The translations under genes were made by a program, and so were the position numbers. Shown in pieces: positions 17,214 through 25,980 of a stretch of 52,147 nt of DNA. Origin of the DNA: Spirochaetales bacterium (GTDB lineage Bacteria > Spirochaetota > Spirochaetia > DSM-2461); the NCBI GenBank assembly GCA_016936555.1, contig JAFGXR010000068.1:1-52147 (forward strand), read 5' to 3'. Under the pieces are notes generated by a model. That model saw nothing but the letters and a program-made list of their open reading frames with translations, searched no databases and was not told where the DNA came from. The stretch's first letter is position 1. Each line of letters starts with the position of its first letter.

Positions 17214-18836
17214 ATGAAAAACAAGCTTATCAATGTATTCGCACTTGCGATTTTCTTCCTGACCGCGACTCTCTTCGCCGGCGGTCAGCAGGGAGACAAA
17301 GACGCCGCTCCCGCGGCGGATCTGGACCCCAACGTCCCCGGATGGACTCTCGATACGAGCCCTGTAGAATTCGACTGGTATCTCCACTTTTCCTGGTTCC
17401 CCAATCAGTGGGGAGTCGACCCTCTGTCTCAGTATGTTACAGAGAAAACCGGTGTCGATATCAATTTTATCGTTCCCGCCGGAAGCGAAGCGGAGAAACT
17501 GAACACCCTTATAGCCGGTGATCAGCTCCCTGACTTCATAACCATCGGATGGTGGGAAGGTTTTGTCAACGATATGATCGAAGGCGATATGGTTTATGCT
17601 CTGGACGAACTGGCCGAGCAGTACGACCCCTATTTCTTCAAAGTCGCCGTTCCCTCCAGACTGGGATGGTACGAGAGAGAAGACGGTCACGTTTACGGAT
17701 ACCCCAACGCGTCCTATTCTCCCGAAGACTACGAAAGATACGATGTTCCCGCCAACCAGACATTCCTGGTCAGAAAAGATATGTACGAAGCCCTCGGAAA
17801 ACCCGATATGAGAACGCCCGAAGGATTCATCGCCGCTCTCGAAGCTGCGAAGAAAATGTTCCCTGAAGTGAACGGCCAGCCCCTGATTCCCTTCGGATCC
17901 CACGAATTCGGAGACCAGGGAAGCGATTCCTTCGGAAAATTCCTGCAGGACTTCCTGGCTATTCCCTACGAAGAAGCCGACGGTACCATGAAAGACCGCT
18001 TCGCCGATCCCGAGTACAAGAGATGGCTTAAGGCGTTCAACGACGCCAACAACAAAGGTCTCATCTCTCCCGATATCTTCATCGACAAGAGAGCCCAGAT
18101 GGAAGAGAAAATCGCCCAGGGCCGCTACTTCTCCATGCTCTACCAGAGAACGGACTTCGCAAGCCCCCAGATGACTCTTTTCAAAAACGATCCCGATTCG
18201 GTTTACATAGCCGTTCCCGGACCCTCCAATTCCAAACTGGATGATCCCACTCTCGCGGCTGTCGGCATCTCCGGATGGACCGTAACTCTGATTTCCAAAA
18301 ACTGTGAAGATCCCGAAAGAGCGATCCGCTTCATGTCCTACTGGATGAGCGAAGAGGGACAGAGAGATTTCTACTACGGCGTTGAAGGGGTAACATGGGA
18401 AATGGTAGACGGCAAACCTCAGTTCCTCCCCGAAGCCAAAGAGATGATGGATACGGACAGACCGGCATTTGATAAACAGCACGGAGCGAACCAGACCTTC
18501 TGGATGCTTATGGATAACCCCATGTTCGAACAGTGGCAGCCCGCTCCCGTCGAGCCCTTCAAACAGATGATTGAATGGACCTATCCGTACACTGTCAGCG
18601 TTTCCCAGTACGATAACACCGAGCCCACTCCGGACCTCGATGAAGGTATTGTTCTCGGCAAAGTTAAGAACATGAGAGGAAAATACATTCCCGCTCTGGT
18701 CACGGCCAAAGACAGCGCTGAATTCGAAGCTGTATGGAATGAATGGCAGCAGAAAAAAGCCGATCTCGGTTACGACGGCGTTCTTGAATATCAGTCTGAA
18801 AAGCTGGAAATCAATAAGGCCAAGCTGGGCTTATAA
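17214..18836 (+). CDS. Extracellular sugar-binding protein of the ABC importer
   Basis: A 540-residue family 1 solute-binding protein of the large LplA type. The signal peptide (LINVFALAIFFLTATLFAGG) ends without a cysteine, so signal peptidase I cleavage is expected and the protein should be free in the periplasm, unlike the lipoprotein LplA of Gram-positive bacteria. The mature part has the expected aromatic-rich ligand cleft and the LPDFITIGWWEG segment. Long family members usually bind oligosaccharides. GAGGAGGA precedes the ATG. The codon choice looks strongly biased (many GAC/AAC/TTC), consistent with high expression. Confidence 0.92.
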   Translation: MKNKLINVFALAIFFLTATLFAGGQQGDKDAAPAADLDPNVPGWTLDTSPVEFDWYLHFSWFPNQWGVDPLSQYVTEKTGVDINFIVPAGSEAEKLNTLIAGDQLPDFITIGWWEGFVNDMIEGDMVYALDELAEQYDPYFFKVAVPSRLGWYEREDGHVYGYPNASYSPEDYERYDVPANQTFLVRKDMYEALGKPDMRTPEGFIAALEAAKKMFPEVNGQPLIPFGSHEFGDQGSDSFGKFLQDFLAIPYEEADGTMKDRFADPEYKRWLKAFNDANNKGLISPDIFIDKRAQMEEKIAQGRYFSMLYQRTDFASPQMTLFKNDPDSVYIAVPGPSNSKLDDPTLAAVGISGWTVTLISKNCEDPERAIRFMSYWMSEEGQRDFYYGVEGVTWEMVDGKPQFLPEAKEMMDTDRPAFDKQHGANQTFWMLMDNPMFEQWQPAPVEPFKQMIEWTYPYTVSVSQYDNTEPTPDLDEGIVLGKVKNMRGKYIPALVTAKDSAEFEAVWNEWQQKKADLGYDGVLEYQSEKLEINKAKLGL

Positions 18837-18865
18837 TTTCACAGTTACCGCGGTATAATGGTGAA

Positions 18866-19017
18866 GGTGCTGTTGCGAATAATCCGGACAAGCTCCTTCA
18901 CCCATCCCTCTCCCGCGAGGAGAGAGATTTAAAATAGGATAAAATCCGGCTCTCCCCCTTCTCCCCCCGGGAGATGGGGATGAGGGGAGCGATACAATTC
19001 GACTTTTGTAACAGCCC
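18866..19017. repeat. Palindromic intergenic repeat element, copy A
   Basis: The element starts GTGCTGTTGCGAATAA and ends TTCGACTTTTGTAACAGCCC, which are imperfect inverted ends. Inside are two CTCCC/GGGAG hairpins. The same termini and internal hairpin occur at 39056-39164. It fills most of the gap between the binding-protein gene and lacI-type gene and resembles a small non-autonomous REP/MITE-like unit. Confidence 0.6.
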
Positions 19018-19039
19018 ATCTACCACTTCAGGAGTTTCC

Positions 19040-20056
19040 ATGGCAACACAGAAAGACGTCGCAAAGCTGGCCGATGTTTCATTCATTACAGTATCGCGCG
19101 TTATAAACAATATGGGAAATGTTAAAGAGGAAACGAGGCAGCGGGTTCTTGAAGCCATTAAGGAACTCAATTACTACCCCAATACCATTGCCCAGGGATT
19201 GAACAGGAACAAAGTCCGCACCCTGGCGATTCAGGCGCCAATTCCCCGTGATGTGAGCATTGAGGAAACCTCCTATTACAGAAGAGTTCTGATCGGTATC
19301 GAAAAATACTGCATTCAGAAGAATTACGACATATTACTCTCCACGCAGCGGGGAGACGTGGACTCTTTTGATTACCTTAAGCCCTACTACGAGAGAAAAG
19401 CCGACGGAATTGCCCTGCTCGGCGCAAGGCCGACAGAAGAGCAGTATGAAAATATCCTGAAAGACAATATTCCCTGCGTCGTCGTGGGGGACAGGCCTCC
19501 GGGAGACAGGGTTTTCTATATAGACACGAACAACTTTCTGGGAATGTATGATGCGACACAAACCCTTATCAGCAAGGGACATAAACGCATCGCCTACATT
19601 CATGGCAATGTGTGGACTAAAAATGCCATGGACCGCTATGAAGGATACAAATCGGCTATGAATCATGCCGGTCTCATCGTCACTGAGGATCTGGTTTTTC
19701 CCGGAGATTTCACCAGGGAATCGGGAAGCCAGGCCTTTGAAGTCTTCACCTCTCTGAAGGAAAAGCCTACAGCGATTCTGGCATCGACCGACCTTATGGC
19801 GATCGGTGTCTACGAAGCTGCCAAAAAAAGCACCTTCCGCATCCCCGACGATATTTCCATTATCGGCTTCGACGGTCATGAAATATGCAGCTATACGAGC
19901 CCTCCTCTTGCCACCATTTATCAGCCGCTGGAGGAAATGGGAGAAGAGTGCGCCCGCATGCTCATAGCCCGGATAGAAGGAGAGGATTCGGGAGAAAAGA
20001 GAATGATCTTCCCCGTAATTCTGATCCCCGGTGAGAGTATAGCGGATATCCGCTAG
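19040..20056 (+). CDS. LacI-family regulator of the importer/GH94-like regulon
   Basis: A 338-residue LacI/PurR-type repressor. The N-terminal HTH (TQKDVAKLADVSFITVSRVI) contains the usual recognition helix and hinge. The rest is a periplasmic-binding-protein-like effector domain ending PVILIPGESIADIR. The start at 19040 has CAGGAG five bases upstream; a longer frame from 18974 lies in the repeat and is rejected. The three TGTTTNCGNAAACA sites upstream of the importer and the GH94-like gene flank this gene and are its most likely targets. The inducer is presumably the imported sugar or a product. Its stop shares the tetranucleotide CTAG with the stop of the convergent gene. Confidence 0.93.
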   Translation: MATQKDVAKLADVSFITVSRVINNMGNVKEETRQRVLEAIKELNYYPNTIAQGLNRNKVRTLAIQAPIPRDVSIEETSYYRRVLIGIEKYCIQKNYDILLSTQRGDVDSFDYLKPYYERKADGIALLGARPTEEQYENILKDNIPCVVVGDRPPGDRVFYIDTNNFLGMYDATQTLISKGHKRIAYIHGNVWTKNAMDRYEGYKSAMNHAGLIVTEDLVFPGDFTRESGSQAFEVFTSLKEKPTAILASTDLMAIGVYEAAKKSTFRIPDDISIIGFDGHEICSYTSPPLATIYQPLEEMGEECARMLIARIEGEDSGEKRMIFPVILIPGESIADIR

Positions 20057-20919
20057 ATTTCAAAAAGATAACGCCTGCTCCATTTCAGATCTTCGCCGGA
20101 CTCGAGAACAATTTCATTGAAGGTTTCAGGAGAAATGACATGGCTCATTCCCCACAGAGCAATTCTTGAAACGGGAAAATCCTCAAATCCTTTTACGGAA
20201 ATATTCTTTTCCCTGTCTTCTATTGCCCATGAGAAGTTTTCAGTTTTTTTCAGAACATTTCCACTCATATAAAAAACGGATTCCGGTTTTTTGCGGAAGG
20301 ACACTCTCTTCGGCTCTGTGAAATCGAGATCTCCGATCTGTTCTGCAACAGAAAAGGGATGACTGCAGGAGAATGACATGGAACCGCTGATATCGCGGTT
20401 TCCCGGTCTGAAAAAATTATGACAGTATTCCTCCGATTTAATCGTTGCCCGACCGCGATTTATCAGATGAAAGCGAATGATGACTTCCCTGTCTCCCGCA
20501 ATAATCTCTTTTATCAGATCATAGGAGAAAGAACGGTTTGTGCATCCGAGCTGGGAAAAGGTAACTTTGTCCGGACCGGTTTTTATTTCCGTTTCAAAGG
20601 GAGTCAACTGGTAGTCTTTCATGAAATCATAATCTTCTGAGGATTCCCTTCTTAGACAGCCTATTCCGATTTTCATAAAGCTCTGTCCGGGGAGGGTTTT
20701 CCCATAGCCCGGGGGAGAGACGATATCGAATTCAGAAGAGAGACCGATACCCTCTGTGCCACGATAGGCGCCGTCGGATTCAGTACCCAGAAAGGGAACG
20801 CCTGACAAAGTAATCTGATCTACAATACCGGTCCAGTCAAACCTGGATCTTTTATAGACGGTTCCCGGAACAAGCAGGGAGAGATTCAAGTCTTTATTAT
20901 CAAGTTCTATTCTGTCCAT
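20053..20919 (-). CDS. Aldose 1-epimerase-like (galactose mutarotase fold) protein
   Basis: A 288-residue protein with the beta-sandwich pattern of the aldose-epimerase superfamily: LLVPGTVYKRSRFDWTGIV near the N-terminus, FLGTESDGAYRGTEGIGL, and HNFFRPG in the middle. The canonical catalytic histidine/glutamate pair could not be placed with confidence, so it may be a divergent mutarotase or a sugar-binding relative. ATG 20919 with AGG five bases upstream is preferred to TTG 20931. It lies 71 bases downstream of the GH94-like gene and is probably in its operon, where a mutarotase would handle anomers released by the phosphorylase or hydrolase. No signal peptide is seen. Confidence 0.7.
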   Translation of the reverse strand: MDRIELDNKDLNLSLLVPGTVYKRSRFDWTGIVDQITLSGVPFLGTESDGAYRGTEGIGLSSEFDIVSPPGYGKTLPGQSFMKIGIGCLRRESSEDYDFMKDYQLTPFETEIKTGPDKVTFSQLGCTNRSFSYDLIKEIIAGDREVIIRFHLINRGRATIKSEEYCHNFFRPGNRDISGSMSFSCSHPFSVAEQIGDLDFTEPKRVSFRKKPESVFYMSGNVLKKTENFSWAIEDREKNISVKGFEDFPVSRIALWGMSHVISPETFNEIVLESGEDLKWSRRYLFEI

Positions 20920-20990
20920 ATTTGCCTGCAAAGCCCCCTGCCATGAGATATCTTTCCTTCCCTCTGATCATGACAGGAGCCGCTTTTTGT

Positions 20991-23900
20991 TTAAAGAACC
21001 GTGACTTCCAGATGGGAAATGCTATTGTCCCGGCTGTATATAGTCGTACAGTAATCCCCGGGCAGAACTGAGCCGTCAAGGGACTCCCTCTCTCCGTCGG
21101 AAAAGTGAACAACAAGGGAGGGAGTCTCACCTTTCGAGACAATGACCGGAGTCTGACAGAAAGTCATAGCCAGGGCATGAGGCGGCACGACGATCCGCTT
21201 CGATGTTCCGTCGGAAAGTGGGAGTTCCCACAAACTCTCTTTGACGGAGAGTTCACGGGGATCAATCAGAGTACCGTCAAATGTAATTTTCCCATCTATA
21301 ATCCGGACACCTGTCTCGGCCAATCGTGTAATAACCTCTTCTTTGACCTGACCGGTCATGCCGGGCTGTTTCGCCCCCTTCCCTTCGGGAGTATGAGAAT
21401 AGGGATCAAAAGGAAATGCTCCGTAAATGCTGGCCGGTTTATTGTATCCGATACCCGCCCTGACATCGTAATAATGCTCTTTGAGTGATTCTACGATTTC
21501 GGAAGAAGCTCCTTTATCGACGGCCCTGAAGAGATTTTCCTGAACGGCCAGAAGAAGCTTGCTGACCATATGCCAGTAGATGCTTCCCAGGCCCTCGTAG
21601 GCGAAAAATGTTCCGGACCGCCCCGAAAATGACTGATGATTGAAGGTTTCTTCAAAAAGCCTCTCTATGGCATCCTTCTCGCTTTCAACCAGGGCGGAGT
21701 ATTTTTCAATGTCAGAGATCCGGTTCAAAGTCTCTCGGACCTGCCTTACATTGTGAAAATCGCCGTTGAAATGATATTTTCCCATCTTGTCACGGTTGAT
21801 CAGATCTCTATTCCCATCCTCGACCAGAGAGGTCAGCAAACGCAAAGACGCGACCAAATCTGGATCGACATCGTTTTTCTCGAGAAAACCGGGAAGGGTT
21901 CTGTTGGGATAGAGCATATAGCTGTTCTGATCAGCCCGGTAAAGGGAACTGGCTCTCAATGCGTCGAGCATTTTGAGAACGTCCTGCGGCTCAAGCCAGT
22001 TGGACGAAAGAACAGCGACCTGTCCTTCGAGCATTTCATAGAGGTCATGTATTTTCATCCCTTCCGGTGTTATTTCCAATGTGTTATAGGAATGGAAAAG
22101 ACCGTCTTCTCTTCTGTTTCCGGCCAGTGTATCATCAATACATCTGATTGAAGAGGAAAGAAAATCAATCAGGGCATCCCTGGTGAGGAAAGCAGTTTCC
22201 CGGCTCCTTCCCACTCCGTATAGACTGTTCCTGTACACTTCCGAAGCTTTCCCCAGCCGGGAAACAGCATCGAGACGACTTTGCGGACTGAATTCACCTT
22301 TGAAGGAATCGATTGAAGTCATGATATCCGAAAGAGCCCCGAACCAGTCGGAAACATCACGGTTCACCGCATACTCCCTGTTTATCCGGTCGGACCGGAA
22401 GAGATCGAGAAGAAATGAAGCGAAACGCCTGACGTAAGCCAGGGTCACAATGGATATCCCCTTTCCCACAAGAGCGTTATTTGCGTCGTTCCATTCGGGA
22501 CGCTGGGTATTCATCCAGATGCCTCCGCCGGGAATGAAATTCCCGAGTTTGGTCAACAGAAGAACCATAAGCTTCTCCGTCATATTGACGAGGACTATTT
22601 TCCCGTCTCCGGAATGGAGCATTTTCCCTTCTGCTCCTTTCTCTTCAGCCCGGGCAAGAATCTGTTTATGTTTCATTTCATTAAACACGATCGTGTTGAA
22701 GGGATCCCGGAGAATATCATCAAAGGATTTGATCTCATAGGGAACTTCGGCAAATGTATACTCACTGCTGTTCAGATCGGACAGGATTCTGTCTCCGAAA
22801 AAGTTCCGGTACATCTCCAGCAGTTTAAGCAGATAGATAATCTGATGGTCGCTCCAGTATCCGATATTGGCCCAGGGATTACCCGGTTCGGGAACCTCCC
22901 AGTCTATCCCGGAACGGGAAAGGCGGTAGGGATTATATCCGTCCGCTGTTGTGGCATTGAGGAATTTCCCGACCATATGCCTTATCCACAGTGGATAGGA
23001 GTAGCTGAGAGCTTCCCAGTTCTGGAAAATATCTCTCCAGTTCCCCTGATAGTCGAGTTTGGGAGAACCGTCGGCTTTTTCCGTTTCTATGGAGAAAACA
23101 TTCCAGGGCCGGCTGGGATCTCCGTGCCTGCGGCTGAATGAAAGGGGAAGATATTCATACCAGGCGCGGGAAAGATCGCGGTCTCCGCAATCCTGAACAT
23201 AATTGAGGACTTCATTGTATCCCGCTTCTTTGCCGAGCTTCGAAAGAGACGCGGCGTATTTTTCGCCCAGCTGTTTATTGGCGGAGCGGATATAGTCGGT
23301 AAAGTCCGCAACGGAGATTGTGTTCCCGCTGAAAAAATAACCGCCTCTCATAATGTTATAGAGAACATTAGCCTGGTGATGAGAACTGTTCATGATTTCT
23401 CCGGATTTCTGCATGCCGTCATTCCGGGACAGGATTTCATCGAGTTTCCGGTTTCCCTTCGCTGCATCCTCTTCTATCTCTGCAGCACCATTGAAACCGG
23501 GATCCAGAAGCAGGGAACGGAGACCGTTGACAGCGCTGTGGTCTTTATCCACATCTCCGGCCAGGTACCACACTTTCTCTTCATGACCCTTCAGAGAGAA
23601 AGAAGACCCGGCGAAATAGCTTCCGCGGTCGCCTTTGTTGACCCATTCCGTGACGGGCTCTATTCCCGAAGCGATGGCTCCGAGCTGTTTGTCGCTGAGA
23701 AGATAATAAGACACATCGAGTCCCCATTGCCAGAAAACATTGGCTTTCAGAGATTCACTCGGCTCAGCCAGGTCGGTAAGCGTAGCGCTCAAAGCAAAGA
23801 GCCCCAGCCCGCTTTCTTTATCGATTTCACTTTTTTTATAGGCATTGAGGAGATTGCCGAAAGTGTTTTGAACCTGGGAGCTTGTGCCGGCGGGGATTAT

Positions 23901-24452
23901 ATTCATGACTCCGTCAGTCAGATCAATTGAAACCTTATCTTCGCTGTCATTTTTCAGAATGCTTTTCCGGATCCATCCGAAACGGCGGCTGTTCATCCAC
24001 ATATAGGAGAAGGTCAGTCCGAGACTTCTGTTCTCCTCTTCAAAAATAAGCCTGTTGCCCCTGACATTCCGATAAATATTCAACTGCAGATCGTAAATCC
24101 GCCGCCCTTCACTGCTGAATGGTTCCCAGAGAAAGGTCTTCCCGTCTCTTCCTGCAAGAATAAGAGTTTTCGGTCCTGTATTTGTGCTGTTCTCGGTTAT
24201 GCGGTCATCGGTATAATAAGGGAAAAGAGCGGATTCACTATTAACCCGCCCCGCGGTCAGCCCGCCTGTAGATGAGATAAACATCCAATGATTGGCGTCG
24301 CTGGTTACCGTCATAAAAAACGGTTCCATTTCTCTATAATTTTCAATCTTATAGTAGATTTCGCCTTCCCTTTCACAGAATCCTTCATGAATGTCCCGTT
24401 TTTCATTCACCAGCAGCTGGTCTCCCAGAGATACCTGTTTTCTTTTATTCAT
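20991..24452 (-). CDS. Very large GH94-like (cellobiose phosphorylase-like) carbohydrate-active enzyme
   Basis: An 1153-residue cytoplasmic protein without signal peptide. The N-terminal third is a glycan-binding beta-sandwich (NHWMFISSTGGLTAGR ... PYYTDDR). The middle has an (alpha/alpha)6-type barrel with GNWRDIFQNWEALSYSYP and PEWNDANNALVG. The WND at 654-656 aligns in style with the WND general-acid motif of GH94 phosphorylases, making D656 the candidate catalytic acid. It is longer than cellobiose phosphorylase (about 820) and closer in size to the GH149/GH161 glucan phosphorylases; I cannot decide the family. Role: degradation of the glycan brought in by the divergent importer. The gene is preceded by a good promoter and a LacI-type operator. 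AAGAGG precedes the ATG. Confidence 0.75.
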   Translation of the reverse strand: MNKRKQVSLGDQLLVNEKRDIHEGFCEREGEIYYKIENYREMEPFFMTVTSDANHWMFISSTGGLTAGRVNSESALFPYYTDDRITENSTNTGPKTLILAGRDGKTFLWEPFSSEGRRIYDLQLNIYRNVRGNRLIFEEENRSLGLTFSYMWMNSRRFGWIRKSILKNDSEDKVSIDLTDGVMNIIPAGTSSQVQNTFGNLLNAYKKSEIDKESGLGLFALSATLTDLAEPSESLKANVFWQWGLDVSYYLLSDKQLGAIASGIEPVTEWVNKGDRGSYFAGSSFSLKGHEEKVWYLAGDVDKDHSAVNGLRSLLLDPGFNGAAEIEEDAAKGNRKLDEILSRNDGMQKSGEIMNSSHHQANVLYNIMRGGYFFSGNTISVADFTDYIRSANKQLGEKYAASLSKLGKEAGYNEVLNYVQDCGDRDLSRAWYEYLPLSFSRRHGDPSRPWNVFSIETEKADGSPKLDYQGNWRDIFQNWEALSYSYPLWIRHMVGKFLNATTADGYNPYRLSRSGIDWEVPEPGNPWANIGYWSDHQIIYLLKLLEMYRNFFGDRILSDLNSSEYTFAEVPYEIKSFDDILRDPFNTIVFNEMKHKQILARAEEKGAEGKMLHSGDGKIVLVNMTEKLMVLLLTKLGNFIPGGGIWMNTQRPEWNDANNALVGKGISIVTLAYVRRFASFLLDLFRSDRINREYAVNRDVSDWFGALSDIMTSIDSFKGEFSPQSRLDAVSRLGKASEVYRNSLYGVGRSRETAFLTRDALIDFLSSSIRCIDDTLAGNRREDGLFHSYNTLEITPEGMKIHDLYEMLEGQVAVLSSNWLEPQDVLKMLDALRASSLYRADQNSYMLYPNRTLPGFLEKNDVDPDLVASLRLLTSLVEDGNRDLINRDKMGKYHFNGDFHNVRQVRETLNRISDIEKYSALVESEKDAIERLFEETFNHQSFSGRSGTFFAYEGLGSIYWHMVSKLLLAVQENLFRAVDKGASSEIVESLKEHYYDVRAGIGYNKPASIYGAFPFDPYSHTPEGKGAKQPGMTGQVKEEVITRLAETGVRIIDGKITFDGTLIDPRELSVKESLWELPLSDGTSKRIVVPPHALAMTFCQTPVIVSKGETPSLVVHFSDGERESLDGSVLPGDYCTTIYSRDNSISHLEVTVL

Positions 24453-24513
24453 TGTTTTCCTCTTATCTTATGCGTTTGGGGACTCCGGAGAGTCAATTTT
24501 TATTATCTTATAT

Positions 24514-24529
24514 ATGTTTGCGTAAACAT
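24514..24529. promoter_or_regulatory. LacI-type operator 3, GH94-like operon
   Basis: ATGTTTGCGTAAACAT matches TGTTTNCGNAAACA and lies six bases downstream of the -10 box, covering the start of transcription. It ties the GH94-like operon to the importer operon. Confidence 0.82.
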
Positions 24530-24535
24530 TTAAAT

Positions 24536-24564
24536 ATTATAGGAGAAAATAACGATTTCATCAA
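24536..24564 (-). promoter_or_regulatory. Promoter of the GH94-like operon
   Basis: On the minus strand TTGATG (24564-24559), a 17-base spacer and TATAAT (24541-24536) precede operator 3. Confidence 0.75.
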
Positions 24565-24644
24565 GATAAATGTGCTTTTGAAAGTAAAGGGATAAAAGGA
24601 GAGAAAAAGAGAGATCTACAAGGTCTTACTCTAAAGCTCTAAAG

Positions 24645-24660
24645 CCCCTCCCCGGAGGGG
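24645..24660. repeat. GC-rich hairpin in the 305-base gap 24453-24757
   Basis: CCCCTCC and GGAGGGG form a seven-base inverted repeat, similar in base content to the hairpins inside the intergenic repeat elements. It lies past the ferritin-like gene on the minus strand and may aid termination, but only a weak T run follows. Apart from this and the promoter/operator near 24.5 kb, I see nothing else in the gap. Confidence 0.4.
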
Positions 24661-24757
24661 AGAGGCCGTCAAATAAGTCTATAAGCCGCTTCTATTAATG
24701 CCGGAAGGTCTGTGCCGGGGGGTGGAAAATCAGTTTTCCGCTTCTCAAAAGCACCGG

Positions 24758-25252
24758 TCAGTTATAATCTTCCTCTGTCAGGTTGAATTCAGCATCATCG
24801 ACACGCCAGAGATCTTTTTCCAGCATTTCTATCAGATTTTCCAATGTCTGGATATGATACAGTTCCTGATTGGATAGACAGCGGAGCAGATGCAGAGCCT
24901 CTCCGGTTCCGAGCTGCCCCAGATTCTCTCTGTAAAATTCCAGACCCTTCTTTTCGATATCCAGTATGAGTTTGTAATCCTTAAGTTCATCTTCCGATAC
25001 GGGAATATCATCGATATTGTCCAGCATATCTCTGTAGACGGTTTTCATCTCCGGCAGCTGATTTTTCCTGTCATCGCTTTGAGATCTGAATTTTTTTTCC
25101 AGAATGGCTACGGCCTTTCCTTCCCTCTTCTCGTCCTCGGCCATCATATTAAAGATGTTTTTCACTCCGGTTGTACTGGCTCTGGAGGCAAGATTTCTAT
25201 AGAGCTGTTCTGCATCCTGTTCCATAGTGTGTGCGAATTTATACATATTCAT
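24758..25252 (-). CDS. Ferritin-like (rubrerythrin-type diiron) protein
   Basis: A 164-residue four-helix protein with no rubredoxin tail. Helix 1 has EQDAEQLYRNLA, helix 2 AEDEKREGK, helix 3 DIEKKGLEFYREN and helix 4 NQELYHIQTLENL. The first, third and fourth contain the glutamates and the ExxH expected for iron binding. In helix 2 the usual ExxH histidine is replaced (EKREG), so the metal site may be altered. Rubrerythrins remove peroxide or store iron in anaerobes. AGGAGGAACCT precedes the start. The adjacent minus-strand gene upstream is a 4Fe-4S protein, so an oxidative stress or iron role is plausible but unproven. Confidence 0.75.
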   Translation of the reverse strand: MNMYKFAHTMEQDAEQLYRNLASRASTTGVKNIFNMMAEDEKREGKAVAILEKKFRSQSDDRKNQLPEMKTVYRDMLDNIDDIPVSEDELKDYKLILDIEKKGLEFYRENLGQLGTGEALHLLRCLSNQELYHIQTLENLIEMLEKDLWRVDDAEFNLTEEDYN

Positions 25253-25327
25253 AGGTTCCTCCTGTTATTAGCTTAACCTACTTTAAATATAAGAACAGAA
25301 CTTATTAATTACAACTGATTTAGTGAA

Positions 25328-25843
25328 CTATTTTTTCACTTTCCTGTAAGGAAGAAAAGAATACTTCAGAGACCCTTTGGGACAGGTCGAAACACATTCG
25401 AGACAACGTGAGCAGCTGAAGGAATTTCCGGAGGCTTTCTTATCGGCTTTATAGAGACTGAAGTTCTCATTCAGACTGGATATATAGCAGGAACTGTCAC
25501 AAACGCCGCAGGATGTACAGCTTTCGGGGTCGTGTTTAATCCCGACTAAGCTGAATTTGTTCAGAAGCCCTCCTACCCAGGCTATGGGACAGCCCAGTTT
25601 ATGATACTGATACATCTGTCCCGCTTCCGACCCTTTTTTGTTTCCCATGAGCAGTTCCATGATAAATCCCATGGGACACATCCACCGGCAGAAAACTTTC
25701 CCCAGAACAATACCGAGAATGGATCCGGCGATTAACACATAGAGAAGGGAGATATGGAAGTAGAATATAAGAACATAGAGTGCGGCACCGACAAGCCCCT
25801 GTACCATTCTTCTTTTAGATATAATGTTTTTCTTATATTTCAT
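25328..25843 (-). CDS. 4Fe-4S membrane protein, NapH/CcoG-like
   Basis: A 171-residue protein with a basic N-terminus, two hydrophobic helices (GLVGAALYVLIFYFHISLLY and VLIAGSILGIVLG), the membrane-proximal CRWMCPMG motif of NapH/NosR/CcoG-type proteins, and two ferredoxin-like clusters (CTSCGVCDSSC and CSRCLECVSTCP). It likely passes electrons between the quinone pool or membrane and a soluble partner. The start at 25843 is preferred because the longer TTG start at 25879 would coincide with the -35 box TTGACA. No Shine-Dalgarno is present and the -10 box ends six bases before the ATG, so the message may be leaderless. Shorter than typical NapH (about 280). Confidence 0.78.
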   Translation of the reverse strand: MKYKKNIISKRRMVQGLVGAALYVLIFYFHISLLYVLIAGSILGIVLGKVFCRWMCPMGFIMELLMGNKKGSEAGQMYQYHKLGCPIAWVGGLLNKFSLVGIKHDPESCTSCGVCDSSCYISSLNENFSLYKADKKASGNSFSCSRCLECVSTCPKGSLKYSFLPYRKVKK

Positions 25844-25849
25844 ATCTAA

Positions 25850-25879
25850 TATATACATATTTTTTGCATGGCTTGTCAA
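25850..25879 (-). promoter_or_regulatory. Promoter of the 4Fe-4S gene, leaderless arrangement
   Basis: On the minus strand a perfect TTGACA (25879-25874), an 18-base spacer and TATATA (25855-25850) are followed after only six bases by the ATG. Transcription would start at or next to the start codon. Confidence 0.6.
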
Positions 25880-25980
25880 TTTCCCTGAGTTACGGAAACA
25901 AGGTTCCTGGCATTCCAGGAGGCCGATTCAAAAGAAAGGGATCGAAGAATAAATGAGCTAAGATAAAATCCGGAACAGGT

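Noticed and set aside
16527-18482. 651-codon open frame antisense to the binding-protein gene
   Set aside because: It mirrors a strongly codon-biased real gene, has no ribosome binding site or family motif, and its translation is low-complexity Phe/Gly/Val-rich.
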